From Isoptericola sp. AK164 (GTDB lineage: Bacteria; Actinomycetota; Actinomycetes; Actinomycetales; Cellulomonadaceae), in contig NZ_CP119106.1 in the NCBI RefSeq assembly GCF_029643425.1, forward strand, positions 558,001 through 622,000: a DNA stretch of 64,000 nucleotides, given 5' to 3'. Under the pieces are notes generated by a model. The model was not told the DNA's origin, searched no databases, and was given only the letters and a program-made list of their open reading frames with translations. Both the position numbers and the translations under genes were made by a program. Of the stretch, positions 17,429 to 24,868 are shown in pieces. Position 1 is the stretch's first letter; the number at the start of each line of letters is the position of its first letter.

Positions 17429-18082
17429 TCAGGCGAGCGCGCGGATCTCGTGCTCAGCGGCGTGCGGTGCGAGGGGGCGGCACCCGAGCCTGGTCCAGCG
17501 GCGCACCAGGGCGGGTTCGGCGCGCAGCAGCCCCCAGCCGCGGCGCAGCAGCGTGAACGGCGGCTTGCGGGACTCGGCGAGGTCGCGCAGCAGGCGGAAC
17601 CAGAACGTCACCAGGCGCGGGCGTGCCAGGCAGATGGCGTCGGCCAGGATGCCCTCGGCGCGCAGGTCGGACACGAGCTCGGCGGCGAAGACGCCCTCGG
17701 CCAGCACCACCTTCTCGCCGTGCGCGTCGACCATCGTGGCGCCGGTCCGGCGCGACGTCGGGATGTCGTAGACGGGGACCTCGGTGCGGCCGGTGGTCGC
17801 GAGGGTGCGCAGCGCCTGCAGGGCGGCCTCGTGGTCCCAGCTCGCCGGGTCGTCCCAGTCGACGATGCCGAAGGCGTGCGGCATGCCGGGGTGGTCGTGG
17901 TCGCGGTAGAAGTCGTCGAGCATGACGACGGGCAGCCCGAGCCGGCGCGTCAGGGCGGACTTGCCGCTGCCGGAGGCTCCGGTGAGCAGCACGATCCGGG
18001 TGGCGGGACGACGTGCCTCGGCCGGGACGTCGAAGAGGGCGTCGGACGGCGGCACGGGAGCGGGCAGGTCGCTGTCGGTCAC
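17429..18082 (-). CDS. Uridine-kinase-like P-loop protein
   Basis: About 217 residues with Walker A TGASGSGKSAL near residue 30, followed by LPVVMLDDFYRDHDHPGMP (the LDDFYR segment is typical of uridine kinase/phosphoribulokinase-like P-loop kinases) and VVLAEGVFAAEL as a Walker-B-like strand. The GTG at 18082 is the most reasonable start; the open frame goes to 18214 but would then run through the regulatory palindrome at 18152, and no clear ribosome site separates the options. Substrate unknown. It is leftward, divergent from the xylanase gene. Confidence 0.68.
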   Translation of the reverse strand: MTDSDLPAPVPPSDALFDVPAEARRPATRIVLLTGASGSGKSALTRRLGLPVVMLDDFYRDHDHPGMPHAFGIVDWDDPASWDHEAALQALRTLATTGRTEVPVYDIPTSRRTGATMVDAHGEKVVLAEGVFAAELVSDLRAEGILADAICLARPRLVTFWFRLLRDLAESRKPPFTLLRRGWGLLRAEPALVRRWTRLGCRPLAPHAAEHEIRALA

Positions 18083-18151
18083 GGGAGCCCATTGTGCGGC
18101 GTCGGCGACGTGCGGGCGACCGGCACGCGAGGGGTGCGGGCATTGCGAAAC

Positions 18152-18171
18152 CGATATCGATAACGATATCG
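18152..18171. promoter_or_regulatory. Operator-like palindrome upstream of the xylanase gene
   Basis: This 20-bp site has CGATATCG at both ends (18152-18159 and 18164-18171) around ATAA, giving an 18-of-20 symmetric palindrome, preceded by GAAAC. It lies 58 bp before the GH10 start and 70 bp before the divergent kinase gene. The form is LacI-like but differs from the rhamnose and GGAAA-type operators, so another regulator, perhaps xylan-responsive, is likely. Confidence 0.5.
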
Positions 18172-18228
18172 TCGCGAGTCCGACGGCTCGACGACGAGCC
18201 GCCGGGCTCCACACAGGAAGGAACGACG

Positions 18229-19386
18229 ATGTCCCATTCCCCGAGCACCAGGCGTGCTGCCGCCGTCGCGGCGTCGGCGGTCGCCGCCCTCGCCCTGTCC
18301 GGCACCGCGGTCCAGGCCACCCCGCCGGAACCGACCCTGCGCGCAGAGGCGCCCCGCGACCTCGAGATCGGCAGCGCCGTCTGGGGCCAGCGCGACCTCC
18401 TCGACCACGACCCCCAGGAACCGACCGCGTTCCAGCAGGTCCTCGCCGCGGAGTTCGGCTCCCTCACCCCCGAGAACGACATGAAGTGGGCCGAGATCCA
18501 CCCCGAGCCGGACGTCTACGACTTCTCCGGTGCGGACGCGCTCGTGGAGTTCGCGAAGGCCCACGGCCAGGAGGTCCGCGGGCACACGCTGCTGTGGCAC
18601 AGCCAGAACCCGGACTGGGTGACCGAGGCGAGCGAGACCTGGACCTGCGACGAGGCGCGCGACGTCCTCGAGGACCACGTCCGCACCGTCGTCGGCCGCT
18701 ACGCCGGCGACATCTACGAGTGGGACGTGGCCAACGAGCTCTTCCAGGACGAGTGGGACGCGGGCGGTGTGCGGCTGCGCACCGAGGCCAACCCGTTCCT
18801 GGCGGCCTGCTCCGAGGACCCGGTCGGCCTCGTCGGAGACGTCTTCCGGTGGACGCACGAGGAGGACCCGGCCGCGGTGCTGTTCCTCAACGACTACAAC
18901 GCCGAGGGCGTCAACGCCAAGACCGACGCCTACTACGCGCTGGCCCAGGAGCTGCTCGCCGACGGCGTGCCGCTGCACGGGTTCGGCGCCCAGGGCCACC
19001 TGAGCCTGCAGTACGGGTTCGACGCGTCGATCCAGGCGAACTTCGAGCGGTTCGCCGACCTCGGGCTGAAGGTGGCGGTCACCGAGGCCGACGTCCGCAT
19101 GCCGCTCGGCGAGGACGGCGAGCCGACCGCCGAGCAGATCGCGCTCCAGGCGGAGCGGTACGACGCGATGCTCCGGGCCTGCTTGGACGTGGCCGCCTGC
19201 ACGAGCTTCACGGTCTGGGGCTTCGACGACGGGCGGTCGTGGGTCCCCGACGTGTTCCCCGAGGGGTACGCCACGATCATGACCGAGGCCTACGAGAAGA
19301 AGCCTGCCTACGACGTCCTGCTCGAGAGCCTCACCGCGGCCACGCCCGGCCGGTCCCCGCGGACCCCGCCGGGTCTGAACAAGTAA
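18229..19386 (+). CDS. Secreted endo-1,4-beta-xylanase, GH10
   Basis: A 385-residue family 10 glycoside hydrolase that cuts xylan backbones with retention. A signal peptide (MSHSPSTRRAAAVAASAVAALALSG..., to about residue 30) is followed by one GH10 barrel and no carbohydrate-binding module. Landmarks: TPENDMKW, GHTLLWHSQNP, acid/base Glu170 in WDVANELF and nucleophile Glu286 in VTEADVRM. WDVANE and TEADV depart slightly from the usual WDVVNE and TELDI, but both glutamates are present. GGAAGGA precedes the ATG. It has its own operator, so it probably responds to a different sugar from the PL11 genes. Confidence 0.93.
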   Translation: MSHSPSTRRAAAVAASAVAALALSGTAVQATPPEPTLRAEAPRDLEIGSAVWGQRDLLDHDPQEPTAFQQVLAAEFGSLTPENDMKWAEIHPEPDVYDFSGADALVEFAKAHGQEVRGHTLLWHSQNPDWVTEASETWTCDEARDVLEDHVRTVVGRYAGDIYEWDVANELFQDEWDAGGVRLRTEANPFLAACSEDPVGLVGDVFRWTHEEDPAAVLFLNDYNAEGVNAKTDAYYALAQELLADGVPLHGFGAQGHLSLQYGFDASIQANFERFADLGLKVAVTEADVRMPLGEDGEPTAEQIALQAERYDAMLRACLDVAACTSFTVWGFDDGRSWVPDVFPEGYATIMTEAYEKKPAYDVLLESLTAATPGRSPRTPPGLNK

Positions 19387-19396
19387 GGCATTCGGT

Positions 19397-19496
19397 CGAG
19401 GTAGGCAACTTCCGGCCGAGGTAGGCAACGTCCGGCCGAGGTAGGCGACCCCGCGCGATGGCGACGCCTACCTCGGCCGGACGTTGCCTACCTCGG
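19397..19496. repeat. Tandem 20-bp units folding into a 32-bp-arm palindrome
   Basis: A unit reading GAGGTAGGCAAC-T/G-TCCGGCC starts at 19398 and 19418, with a partial third copy at 19438. The same words return on the other strand, so 19416-19447 and 19465-19496 are exact reverse complements with a 17-nt loop. The element lies between the convergent xylanase and lutC genes and supplies the TAG stop codon of lutC (19488-19490). A bidirectional terminator role is plausible. Confidence 0.82.
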
Positions 19497-20201
19497 CGAC
19501 ACCAGCAGCACGTGCAGCGTGCGCGGCCCGTGCACCCCCTCGACCCGGTCGAGCTCGATGTCGCTGGTGGCGCTCGGGCCCGAGATCCACGTCTGCGGCC
19601 GCTCCGGGTGCGCGGACAGCCGGCGCACCATCTCCGGCACGGTCTGGACCACCTGGTCGGTCCGCACGACGCACAGGTGCACGTCGGGCACGAGCGAGAC
19701 CGCCCGGCGTCCCTGGTCGGGCTCGCCGTCGAGCACGATCGTGCCGGTCTCGGAGCAGGCGACGCGCGCCGCGGTCACCACGGCGTCCAGCGCGTCCAGG
19801 TCGCCGGCCGTCAGCGGCGCCTCCGGCGTGTCCCGGTGCACGACGACGTCGTCCGTCAGGGCGGCCAGCCACCCGGCCTCGAGGCCGGACGGGGCCACGA
19901 GCGCGGTCGGGGCGGACCGGTCGGTTTCGGCCCCCGGGAGCTCCGCCACGAGCGCGGCGATCGCCGCGGGCAGCTCGTCGGGGGAGACCTGCCGCACGTG
20001 CGCCATGTAGTCCTCGAGCCGGTCCACGAGCTGCTCGACGACAGCCTCCGACCCGGGCGCGTCGTCCCCGGCGGTCCGGTACTCCCGCGGCACCTCCACG
20101 GCCGCGGGCGCCGTGCCGACCCGCCCGGCCGCCGTCGTCCCCGTCCCCGGCTGCCCGAGCGCCGCCCGGATCCGCTGCAGCACCTCCTCGCGCGCGCTCA
20201 T
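19488..20201 (-). CDS. lutC: L-lactate utilization protein LutC (LUD domain)
   Basis: A 237-residue LUD-domain protein, the third subunit of the LutABC iron-sulfur lactate oxidase that converts L-lactate to pyruvate. Family features include VACSETGTIVLDGEPDQGRR near residue 155, HLCVVRTDQVVQTVPEM, and the C-terminal ISGPSATSDIELDRVEGVHGP, the typical end. The ATG overlaps the lutB stop by 4 bp. Its TAG stop is provided by the palindromic repeat that follows. It is third in the leftward lutABC operon. Confidence 0.9.
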   Translation of the reverse strand: MSAREEVLQRIRAALGQPGTGTTAAGRVGTAPAAVEVPREYRTAGDDAPGSEAVVEQLVDRLEDYMAHVRQVSPDELPAAIAALVAELPGAETDRSAPTALVAPSGLEAGWLAALTDDVVVHRDTPEAPLTAGDLDALDAVVTAARVACSETGTIVLDGEPDQGRRAVSLVPDVHLCVVRTDQVVQTVPEMVRRLSAHPERPQTWISGPSATSDIELDRVEGVHGPRTLHVLLVSPR

Positions 20202-21757
20202 CGCTCGCCCCCGTCCTTCTCGTGCTCTGCCATCCACTGCCGGAACGTCTGCTTCGGCGGCGCGGGCAGGTCCCGCGACCGGGTCCACGCGGACGCCGGC
20301 GGCGGGGCGTGCGAGACGACGCCGTCGGACCCGCCGAGCGCGTGCCCCAGCGTGGCGGCACGTCCCGCCACGCCGAACCGTCCGCCGTCGGACATCACCC
20401 AGGAGGCCGCCTTCATGGCCGCCCGCCACGGGTCCACGGCCGACCGGCTCCGGTCGGCGTCGACCTCGCGGGCCCGCAGGTCGACGAGGATCGAGGGGAT
20501 GTCGATCTTGACGGGACAGACGTCGTAGCAGGCGCCGCACAGCGTCGAGGCGTAGGGCAGCGAGGAGTTGACGTCGTCGGAGCCGGACAGGCCGCCGCTG
20601 GACGCCGTGAGCTGCGGGGTCAGGATCGCCCCGATGGGGCCCGGGTAGACCGACCCGTAGGCGTGCCCACCGACCCGCTCGTACACCGGGCACACGTTGA
20701 GGCACGCCGAGCAGCGGATGCAGTGCAGCGCCGAGCGGCCCACCTCGTCGGCCAGCACGTCCGTGCGGCCGTTGTCGAGCAGGACCAGGTGGAACTCCTG
20801 CGGGCCGTCGCCGGGGGTCACGCCCGTCCACAGCGAGGTGTACGGGTTCATGCGCTCGCCGGTGGAGGACCGCGGCAGCAGCTGCAGGAACACCTCCAGG
20901 TCGTCGTAGGTCGGGACGAGCTTCTCGATGCCCATCACCGTCACGAGGGTCTCGGGCATCGTCAGGCACATGCGTCCGTTGCCCTCGGACTCCACGACGG
21001 CCAGGGTGCCGGTGTCGGCGACGCCGAAGTTCGCGCCCGACACGGCGACCTTCGCCGAGAGGAACTTGCGCCGCAGGTGCGCGCGGGCGGCCATGGCCAG
21101 CTCGCGCGGCACGTCCGACAGGTCCTCGGGGGCGTCGCCCATGCGCCGGCGGAAGATGTCGCGGATCTCGGACCGGTTGCGGTGGATCGCCGGGACGAGG
21201 ATGTGCGAGGGCATGTCGTCGGCGAGCTGGACGATGAGCTCGGCCAGGTCCGTCTCGATGGCGGCGATGCCCTCGTCGGCCAGGTGCTCGTTGAGGCCGA
21301 TCTCCTGGGTCGCCATGGACTTGACCTTGACGACCTCGTCGGCCTGCTTGGCCCGGGCGATCTCGGTGACGATGCGGTTCGCCTCGGCCGCGTCCCGGGC
21401 CCAGTGCACGACGCCGCCGCGGGCGGTGACGTTCTCCTCCAGCCGGGCCAGCAGGTCGGGCAGGTCGGCCATCACCTGCTCCTTGACGGCCGAGCCGGCG
21501 TCCCGCAACGCCTCCCAGTCGGGGACCTCGCCGACGACGGCGGCCCGCTTGCCGCGGATCGTGCGGGTGGCGTGCCCGAGGTTCGCGCGGAGCTGGTCGT
21601 CGCGCAGGGTCTGCTTCGCCGCCGCCGGGAAGGCGTCGCCCCAGCGCAGCGGCTCGTCGGGGTGGGGGACCGGGCCGAACGGCTCGTCCGGGGCGTCGCC
21701 GCCGGTCGCGCCGTCGGACCGGCGCCGGATGCCGGGGATGCCGAGGAACGTGCTCAT
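20198..21757 (-). CDS. lutB: Iron-sulfur protein LutB of lactate oxidation
   Basis: A 519-residue subunit with an N-terminal LUD domain (about 70-300) and a C-terminal ferredoxin-like part. Cys346, 349, 352 and 356 (CIRCSACLNVCP) and Cys407, 410 and 414 (CGACYDVCP) would bind two 4Fe-4S clusters, as in LutB/YkgF. SGANFGVADTGTL is the conserved LUD motif. The ATG at 21757 overlaps the lutA stop by 4 bp. Together with LutA and LutC it would oxidise L-lactate without a flavin dehydrogenase. The rhamnose pathway at 3-5 kb generates its substrate. Confidence 0.93.
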   Translation of the reverse strand: MSTFLGIPGIRRRSDGATGGDAPDEPFGPVPHPDEPLRWGDAFPAAAKQTLRDDQLRANLGHATRTIRGKRAAVVGEVPDWEALRDAGSAVKEQVMADLPDLLARLEENVTARGGVVHWARDAAEANRIVTEIARAKQADEVVKVKSMATQEIGLNEHLADEGIAAIETDLAELIVQLADDMPSHILVPAIHRNRSEIRDIFRRRMGDAPEDLSDVPRELAMAARAHLRRKFLSAKVAVSGANFGVADTGTLAVVESEGNGRMCLTMPETLVTVMGIEKLVPTYDDLEVFLQLLPRSSTGERMNPYTSLWTGVTPGDGPQEFHLVLLDNGRTDVLADEVGRSALHCIRCSACLNVCPVYERVGGHAYGSVYPGPIGAILTPQLTASSGGLSGSDDVNSSLPYASTLCGACYDVCPVKIDIPSILVDLRAREVDADRSRSAVDPWRAAMKAASWVMSDGGRFGVAGRAATLGHALGGSDGVVSHAPPPASAWTRSRDLPAPPKQTFRQWMAEHEKDGGER

Positions 21758-22557
21758 CGGGCGACCTCCACGGAGTCGGCGCCCGAGCGGGCGCGGGGCA
21801 GGGCGGTGGGTTCGGAGCGGGTCGAGGCCAGGATCTCGGCGAGGTGCAGCGTCCCGACCCCGGCGCGCTCCCGCGAGAGGCCGCCGCCGATGTGCATGAG
21901 GCAGGACATGTCGCCGGCGGTCAGCACCTCGGCCCCGGTGCCGCGCACGTTCGCCGTCTTGTCCGCGAGCATCGCGGCCGAGGTGTCGGCGTTCTTCAGC
22001 GCGAAGGTGCCGCCGAACCCGCAGCACGACTCGGCCTCGGGCAGCTCGACCAGGTCGATGTCCTCGACGGCGCGCAGCAGCCGCAGCGGGCGCTCGCCGA
22101 CGCCGAGCATGCGCAGCGAGTGGCAGGTCGGGTGGTAGGTGACCCGGTGGGGGAACCAGGCGCCGACGTCGGTGACGCCGAGCACGTCGACGAGCAGCTC
22201 GGACAGCTCGTAGGTCTTCGCGGCCACGGCGTCGGCGGTGGCGGCCAGGTCGTCGAGGCCCGCGCGACGGCAGACCATGGCCTGCTGGTGGCGGACCGAC
22301 CCCGTGCACGACCCGGAGGGGATCACGACGGCGTCCCACTCGCCGTCGGCCACGGGGGCGAAGGTCTGCACGTGGTTGCGCACCACGGGCACGGCCTCGT
22401 CCACGTAGCCGGTGTTGATGTGCATCTGTCCGCAGCAGGCCTGGCTGCGGGGGTAGACGACGTCGTGCCCGAGCCGTTCCAGCAGGCGCACGGTGGCGCG
22501 CGGGGCGCCGGGGAAGAGGGTGTCCGCGATACAGGTCGCGGCCAGGGCGATGCGCAA
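21754..22557 (-). CDS. lutA: Lactate oxidation subunit LutA (CCG domains)
   Basis: A 267-residue protein with two cysteine-rich CCG domains: SQACCGQMH near residue 40 and ESCCGFGGTFA near residue 175, plus GSCTGS and YHPTCHSLR. These bind an iron-sulfur cofactor in LutA/GlpC-type proteins. The start is taken as TTG at 22557 because AAGGAG lies 7 bp upstream and the family opens with R-[IV]-x-L-x-x-T-C. First gene of lutABC, divergent from a GntR regulator across 99 bp with two operator-like sites. Confidence 0.9.
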   Translation of the reverse strand: MRIALAATCIADTLFPGAPRATVRLLERLGHDVVYPRSQACCGQMHINTGYVDEAVPVVRNHVQTFAPVADGEWDAVVIPSGSCTGSVRHQQAMVCRRAGLDDLAATADAVAAKTYELSELLVDVLGVTDVGAWFPHRVTYHPTCHSLRMLGVGERPLRLLRAVEDIDLVELPEAESCCGFGGTFALKNADTSAAMLADKTANVRGTGAEVLTAGDMSCLMHIGGGLSRERAGVGTLHLAEILASTRSEPTALPRARSGADSVEVAR

Positions 22558-22597
22558 CGTCCGGCTCCTTCGGCGGCGGCGTGATGACACTACGTAA

Positions 22598-22639
22598 GGT
22601 CCGACCACTGTAGACCATGAATCGGCTTGTGGTCAGACC
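22598..22639. promoter_or_regulatory. Paired GGTCNGACC operators for the GntR regulator
   Basis: GGTCCGACC (22598-22606) and GGTCAGACC (22631-22639) match the GGTCnGACC core bound by FadR/LldR-type GntR proteins. Their centres are 33 bp apart, about three helical turns, so two dimers would lie on the same DNA face. They sit in the lutA-GntR divergent region. Confidence 0.65.
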
Positions 22640-22656
22640 GACGCTAGGATCGATCC

Positions 22657-23364
22657 GTGCGTACCCACGAGAGAGTCCTCGCCCGCATCGAGTCCGACCT
22701 GGCCGCCGGCCGGTGGGCGCTGGGGGAGCGGCTCCCCGCCGAGCGGGCGCTCGCGGAGGAGCTCCAGGTCTCGCGTCCCTCGGTGCGCGAGGCGATCCGG
22801 ATCCTCGAGGCCATGGGCATGATCCGCACCGCGGTCGGCTCGGGGCCGGACGCCGGTGCGACCGTCATCGACCGCCCCGCGGCCGGCCTCGGCGCGGCCG
22901 TGCGGCTGCACGTCGCGTCCGGGACCCTGCCGGTCCACGACGTCGTCGCGACGCGCGACGCGCTGGAGAGCTGGGCGGTCCGCGAGGCCGCGGGCCGCGG
23001 CGCCGGCTCGGACGACGACTGGGTCGCGGAGGCCGGGCGGCTCCTGGCCGCCATGGAGGTCCCGGACCTGGCGGTCGACGAGTTCGTCCGGCTCGACCAG
23101 GACTTCCACCTGGTCCTGGTCCGCCTCGGCGAGAACCAGCTCGTCGAGGCGATCCTCACCGGGCTGCGCAGCGCGGTGAGCTCCTACGTCGCGCGCGGCG
23201 TCGAGCAGCTGCCGACCTGGCCCGCGACGGCGGACCGGCTGTGCCGCGAGCACCGGACGATCCTCGACGCGGTGGTCGCCGGCGACGTCGACCGGGCCGT
23301 CCAGGTCACCCACGACCACATCTGGGGCTTCTACCGCGAGACGGGTCTGGCCGGCGACGTCTAG
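22657..23364 (+). CDS. FCD-domain GntR regulator, probable lactate regulator
   Basis: A 235-residue regulator with a winged helix-turn-helix (residues about 5-70; ERLPAERALAEELQVSRPSVREAIRILEAMG) and an FCD effector domain (about 90-225). Metal-binding residues are visible in DALESWAVRE, RLDQDFHLVLV and EHRTILDAVVAGD. LldR/PdhR-type proteins of this class sense lactate or pyruvate. The GTG start leaves 99 bp to lutA with two GGTCnGACC sites. Control of lutABC is inferred from position and site match. Confidence 0.85.
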   Translation: MRTHERVLARIESDLAAGRWALGERLPAERALAEELQVSRPSVREAIRILEAMGMIRTAVGSGPDAGATVIDRPAAGLGAAVRLHVASGTLPVHDVVATRDALESWAVREAAGRGAGSDDDWVAEAGRLLAAMEVPDLAVDEFVRLDQDFHLVLVRLGENQLVEAILTGLRSAVSSYVARGVEQLPTWPATADRLCREHRTILDAVVAGDVDRAVQVTHDHIWGFYRETGLAGDV

Positions 23365-24575
23365 ACGCTGCGCCGCGCGGACTCGGCGAACGACCCGCTC
23401 AGCGGCAGGTCCGGCACGAGCAGCGCCTGCACCGCGTGGTAGATGTCCGGCTTGCCGTCCCAGACGGTGGCCGCCGGGCGGTCGTCGGGGTCGAGCTCGT
23501 GGTGCCACGAGCCGCCGTCGGTGTCGACGAACCGGTCCCGGAGCAGGTCCCACCAGGACGTCGCGAGCTCGCGGTAGCGCGGCTCGTCCGTCACCGCCGC
23601 CAGCACCTCGGCCGCCGCGACGGCCTCGGCCGCGACCCAGTGGAAGCGGCGCCGCTCGACGGGCTCGCCGGACCAGTCCACCGTGTAGACGAACCCGGTG
23701 CCGTCGAACCCGTCGGCGAGGGCCCGGTCGAACAGCCGTCGGGCGGTCTCCGTGCGTCGGCCCGGGGTCCCCCCGGCGACGTCGACCTGGAGGAGGAGCC
23801 GGGCCCACTCGAAACCGTGCCCCGGGGTGGACCCGTAGGGCTTGAACGGGTCGCGGGGGCGGTCCGCGTTGAGCTCGAGGTCGGGGGTCCAGTCGGTCGT
23901 GAAGTGCTCCGGGACCCGCCAGCGCGTCGCCCCGGCCCACTGCTCCACCCGGTCGCAGATCCGCACGGCGCGGTCGTGCCACCGGGGGTCGCCGGTCGCG
24001 TCGGCGGCGGCGAGCAGCGCCTCGACGCCGTGCATGTTCGCGTTGATGCCGCGGTAGGTCGACAGGACGGTCCAGCTGCGGTCCCACTCGTCGACGAGCA
24101 TCCCCGGCCCGTCGTCCCAGAACCGTCCGTCGAGGACGTCCAGGGCCTCGTCGAGCAGGGCTTCCGCGCCGGGGCGTCCGGCCTGGACCGCGGAGGAGGC
24201 GGCGAGCACCACGAACGCGTGGGTGTAGGCCGCCTTGGTGCCGTCGACGGCGTCGTCCGGCCCGACGGCGGCGAACCACCCGCCGTGCTCGGCGTCGTGC
24301 AGCGGGCCGGTCAGACCGGCCAGGGCCCGGTCGGCGAGGGCGTCGCACCCGGCGACGCCCAGCAGGTGGCCCAGGGCGTACGAGTGGGCCATCCGGCAGG
24401 TGATCCAGGTCTGCGTCGGCCGGGTCCGGTCCGCCGCGCCGTCCGCGTCGAGCCAGGCCGCGCCGTCCGGGCCGCCCAGCGCGGCGGCGCCGAAGTCGAG
24501 CAGGCGGCGGACCTCGGCGGCACGCCACCGACGGGCGTCGACGGCATCTGTGTCGGTCGGCCCGTGATCGGTCAC
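23361..24575 (-). CDS. AGE-family N-acylglucosamine 2-epimerase / aldose-ketose isomerase
   Basis: A 404-residue (alpha/alpha)6-barrel protein of the AGE superfamily (N-acylglucosamine 2-epimerase, YihS, mannose isomerase). Signature segments are RMAHSYALG, NANMHGVEALLAA, TPGHGFEWARLLL (active-site His and Glu) and KPDIYHAVQALLVP. The GTG at 24575 has GAGAGGA upstream. It overlaps the convergent GntR gene by 4 bp. The YihS/mannose-isomerase-like form (GHGFEWA, KPDIYHAVQA) suggests an unphosphorylated aldose such as mannose or a rhamnose-like sugar. The exact substrate is uncertain. Confidence 0.8.
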   Translation of the reverse strand: MTDHGPTDTDAVDARRWRAAEVRRLLDFGAAALGGPDGAAWLDADGAADRTRPTQTWITCRMAHSYALGHLLGVAGCDALADRALAGLTGPLHDAEHGGWFAAVGPDDAVDGTKAAYTHAFVVLAASSAVQAGRPGAEALLDEALDVLDGRFWDDGPGMLVDEWDRSWTVLSTYRGINANMHGVEALLAAADATGDPRWHDRAVRICDRVEQWAGATRWRVPEHFTTDWTPDLELNADRPRDPFKPYGSTPGHGFEWARLLLQVDVAGGTPGRRTETARRLFDRALADGFDGTGFVYTVDWSGEPVERRRFHWVAAEAVAAAEVLAAVTDEPRYRELATSWWDLLRDRFVDTDGGSWHHELDPDDRPAATVWDGKPDIYHAVQALLVPDLPLSGSFAESARRSV

Positions 24576-24726
24576 CGAAGCGGTCCTCTCGGTCGGTCGT
24601 GGGGGCGGGCGCGTCGCCCCGCCCGGTCCCAACGTAGGTCACCGTTCGTCCGCGTGCCGAGGGCGCGGAAAGGCGTCGCCGGGCTGATGGCGGCCGATCG
24701 ACCGGGCTTCGGTCGGGTGGGTGCCG

Positions 24727-24782
24727 TGGACAGCGCTATCCCTGACCGCCATGATGGGGGTGCGCGTTGATGAATCCATTCA
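24727..24782 (+). promoter_or_regulatory. Promoter and operator of the second PL11 lyase gene
   Basis: TGGACA (24727-24732), a 17-bp spacer and CATGAT (24750-24755) form the promoter. TGAATCCATTCA (24771-24782) starts 16 bp after the -10, placing a repressor just past the start site. The third PL11 gene has exactly the same boxes, spacer and operator at 28242-28297. The leader of about 85 nt after the operator is also similar between the two. Confidence 0.65.
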
Positions 24783-24868
24783 GAAAATCTGTCCAAGAAC
24801 CTCTCACCGGCGAGAGGGGCGCGCACCGGCTGCCAGCCGGACTCGATGACGAGACGACGAGGTGACCC

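Noticed and set aside
19397-19496. Possible short CRISPR-like array
   Set aside because: The repeats are directly adjacent without spacers and form a palindrome; no cas genes are near.
24576-24868. Riboswitch or small RNA upstream of the second PL11 gene
   Set aside because: The region is explained by promoter, operator and leader; no known riboswitch core was recognised by eye.
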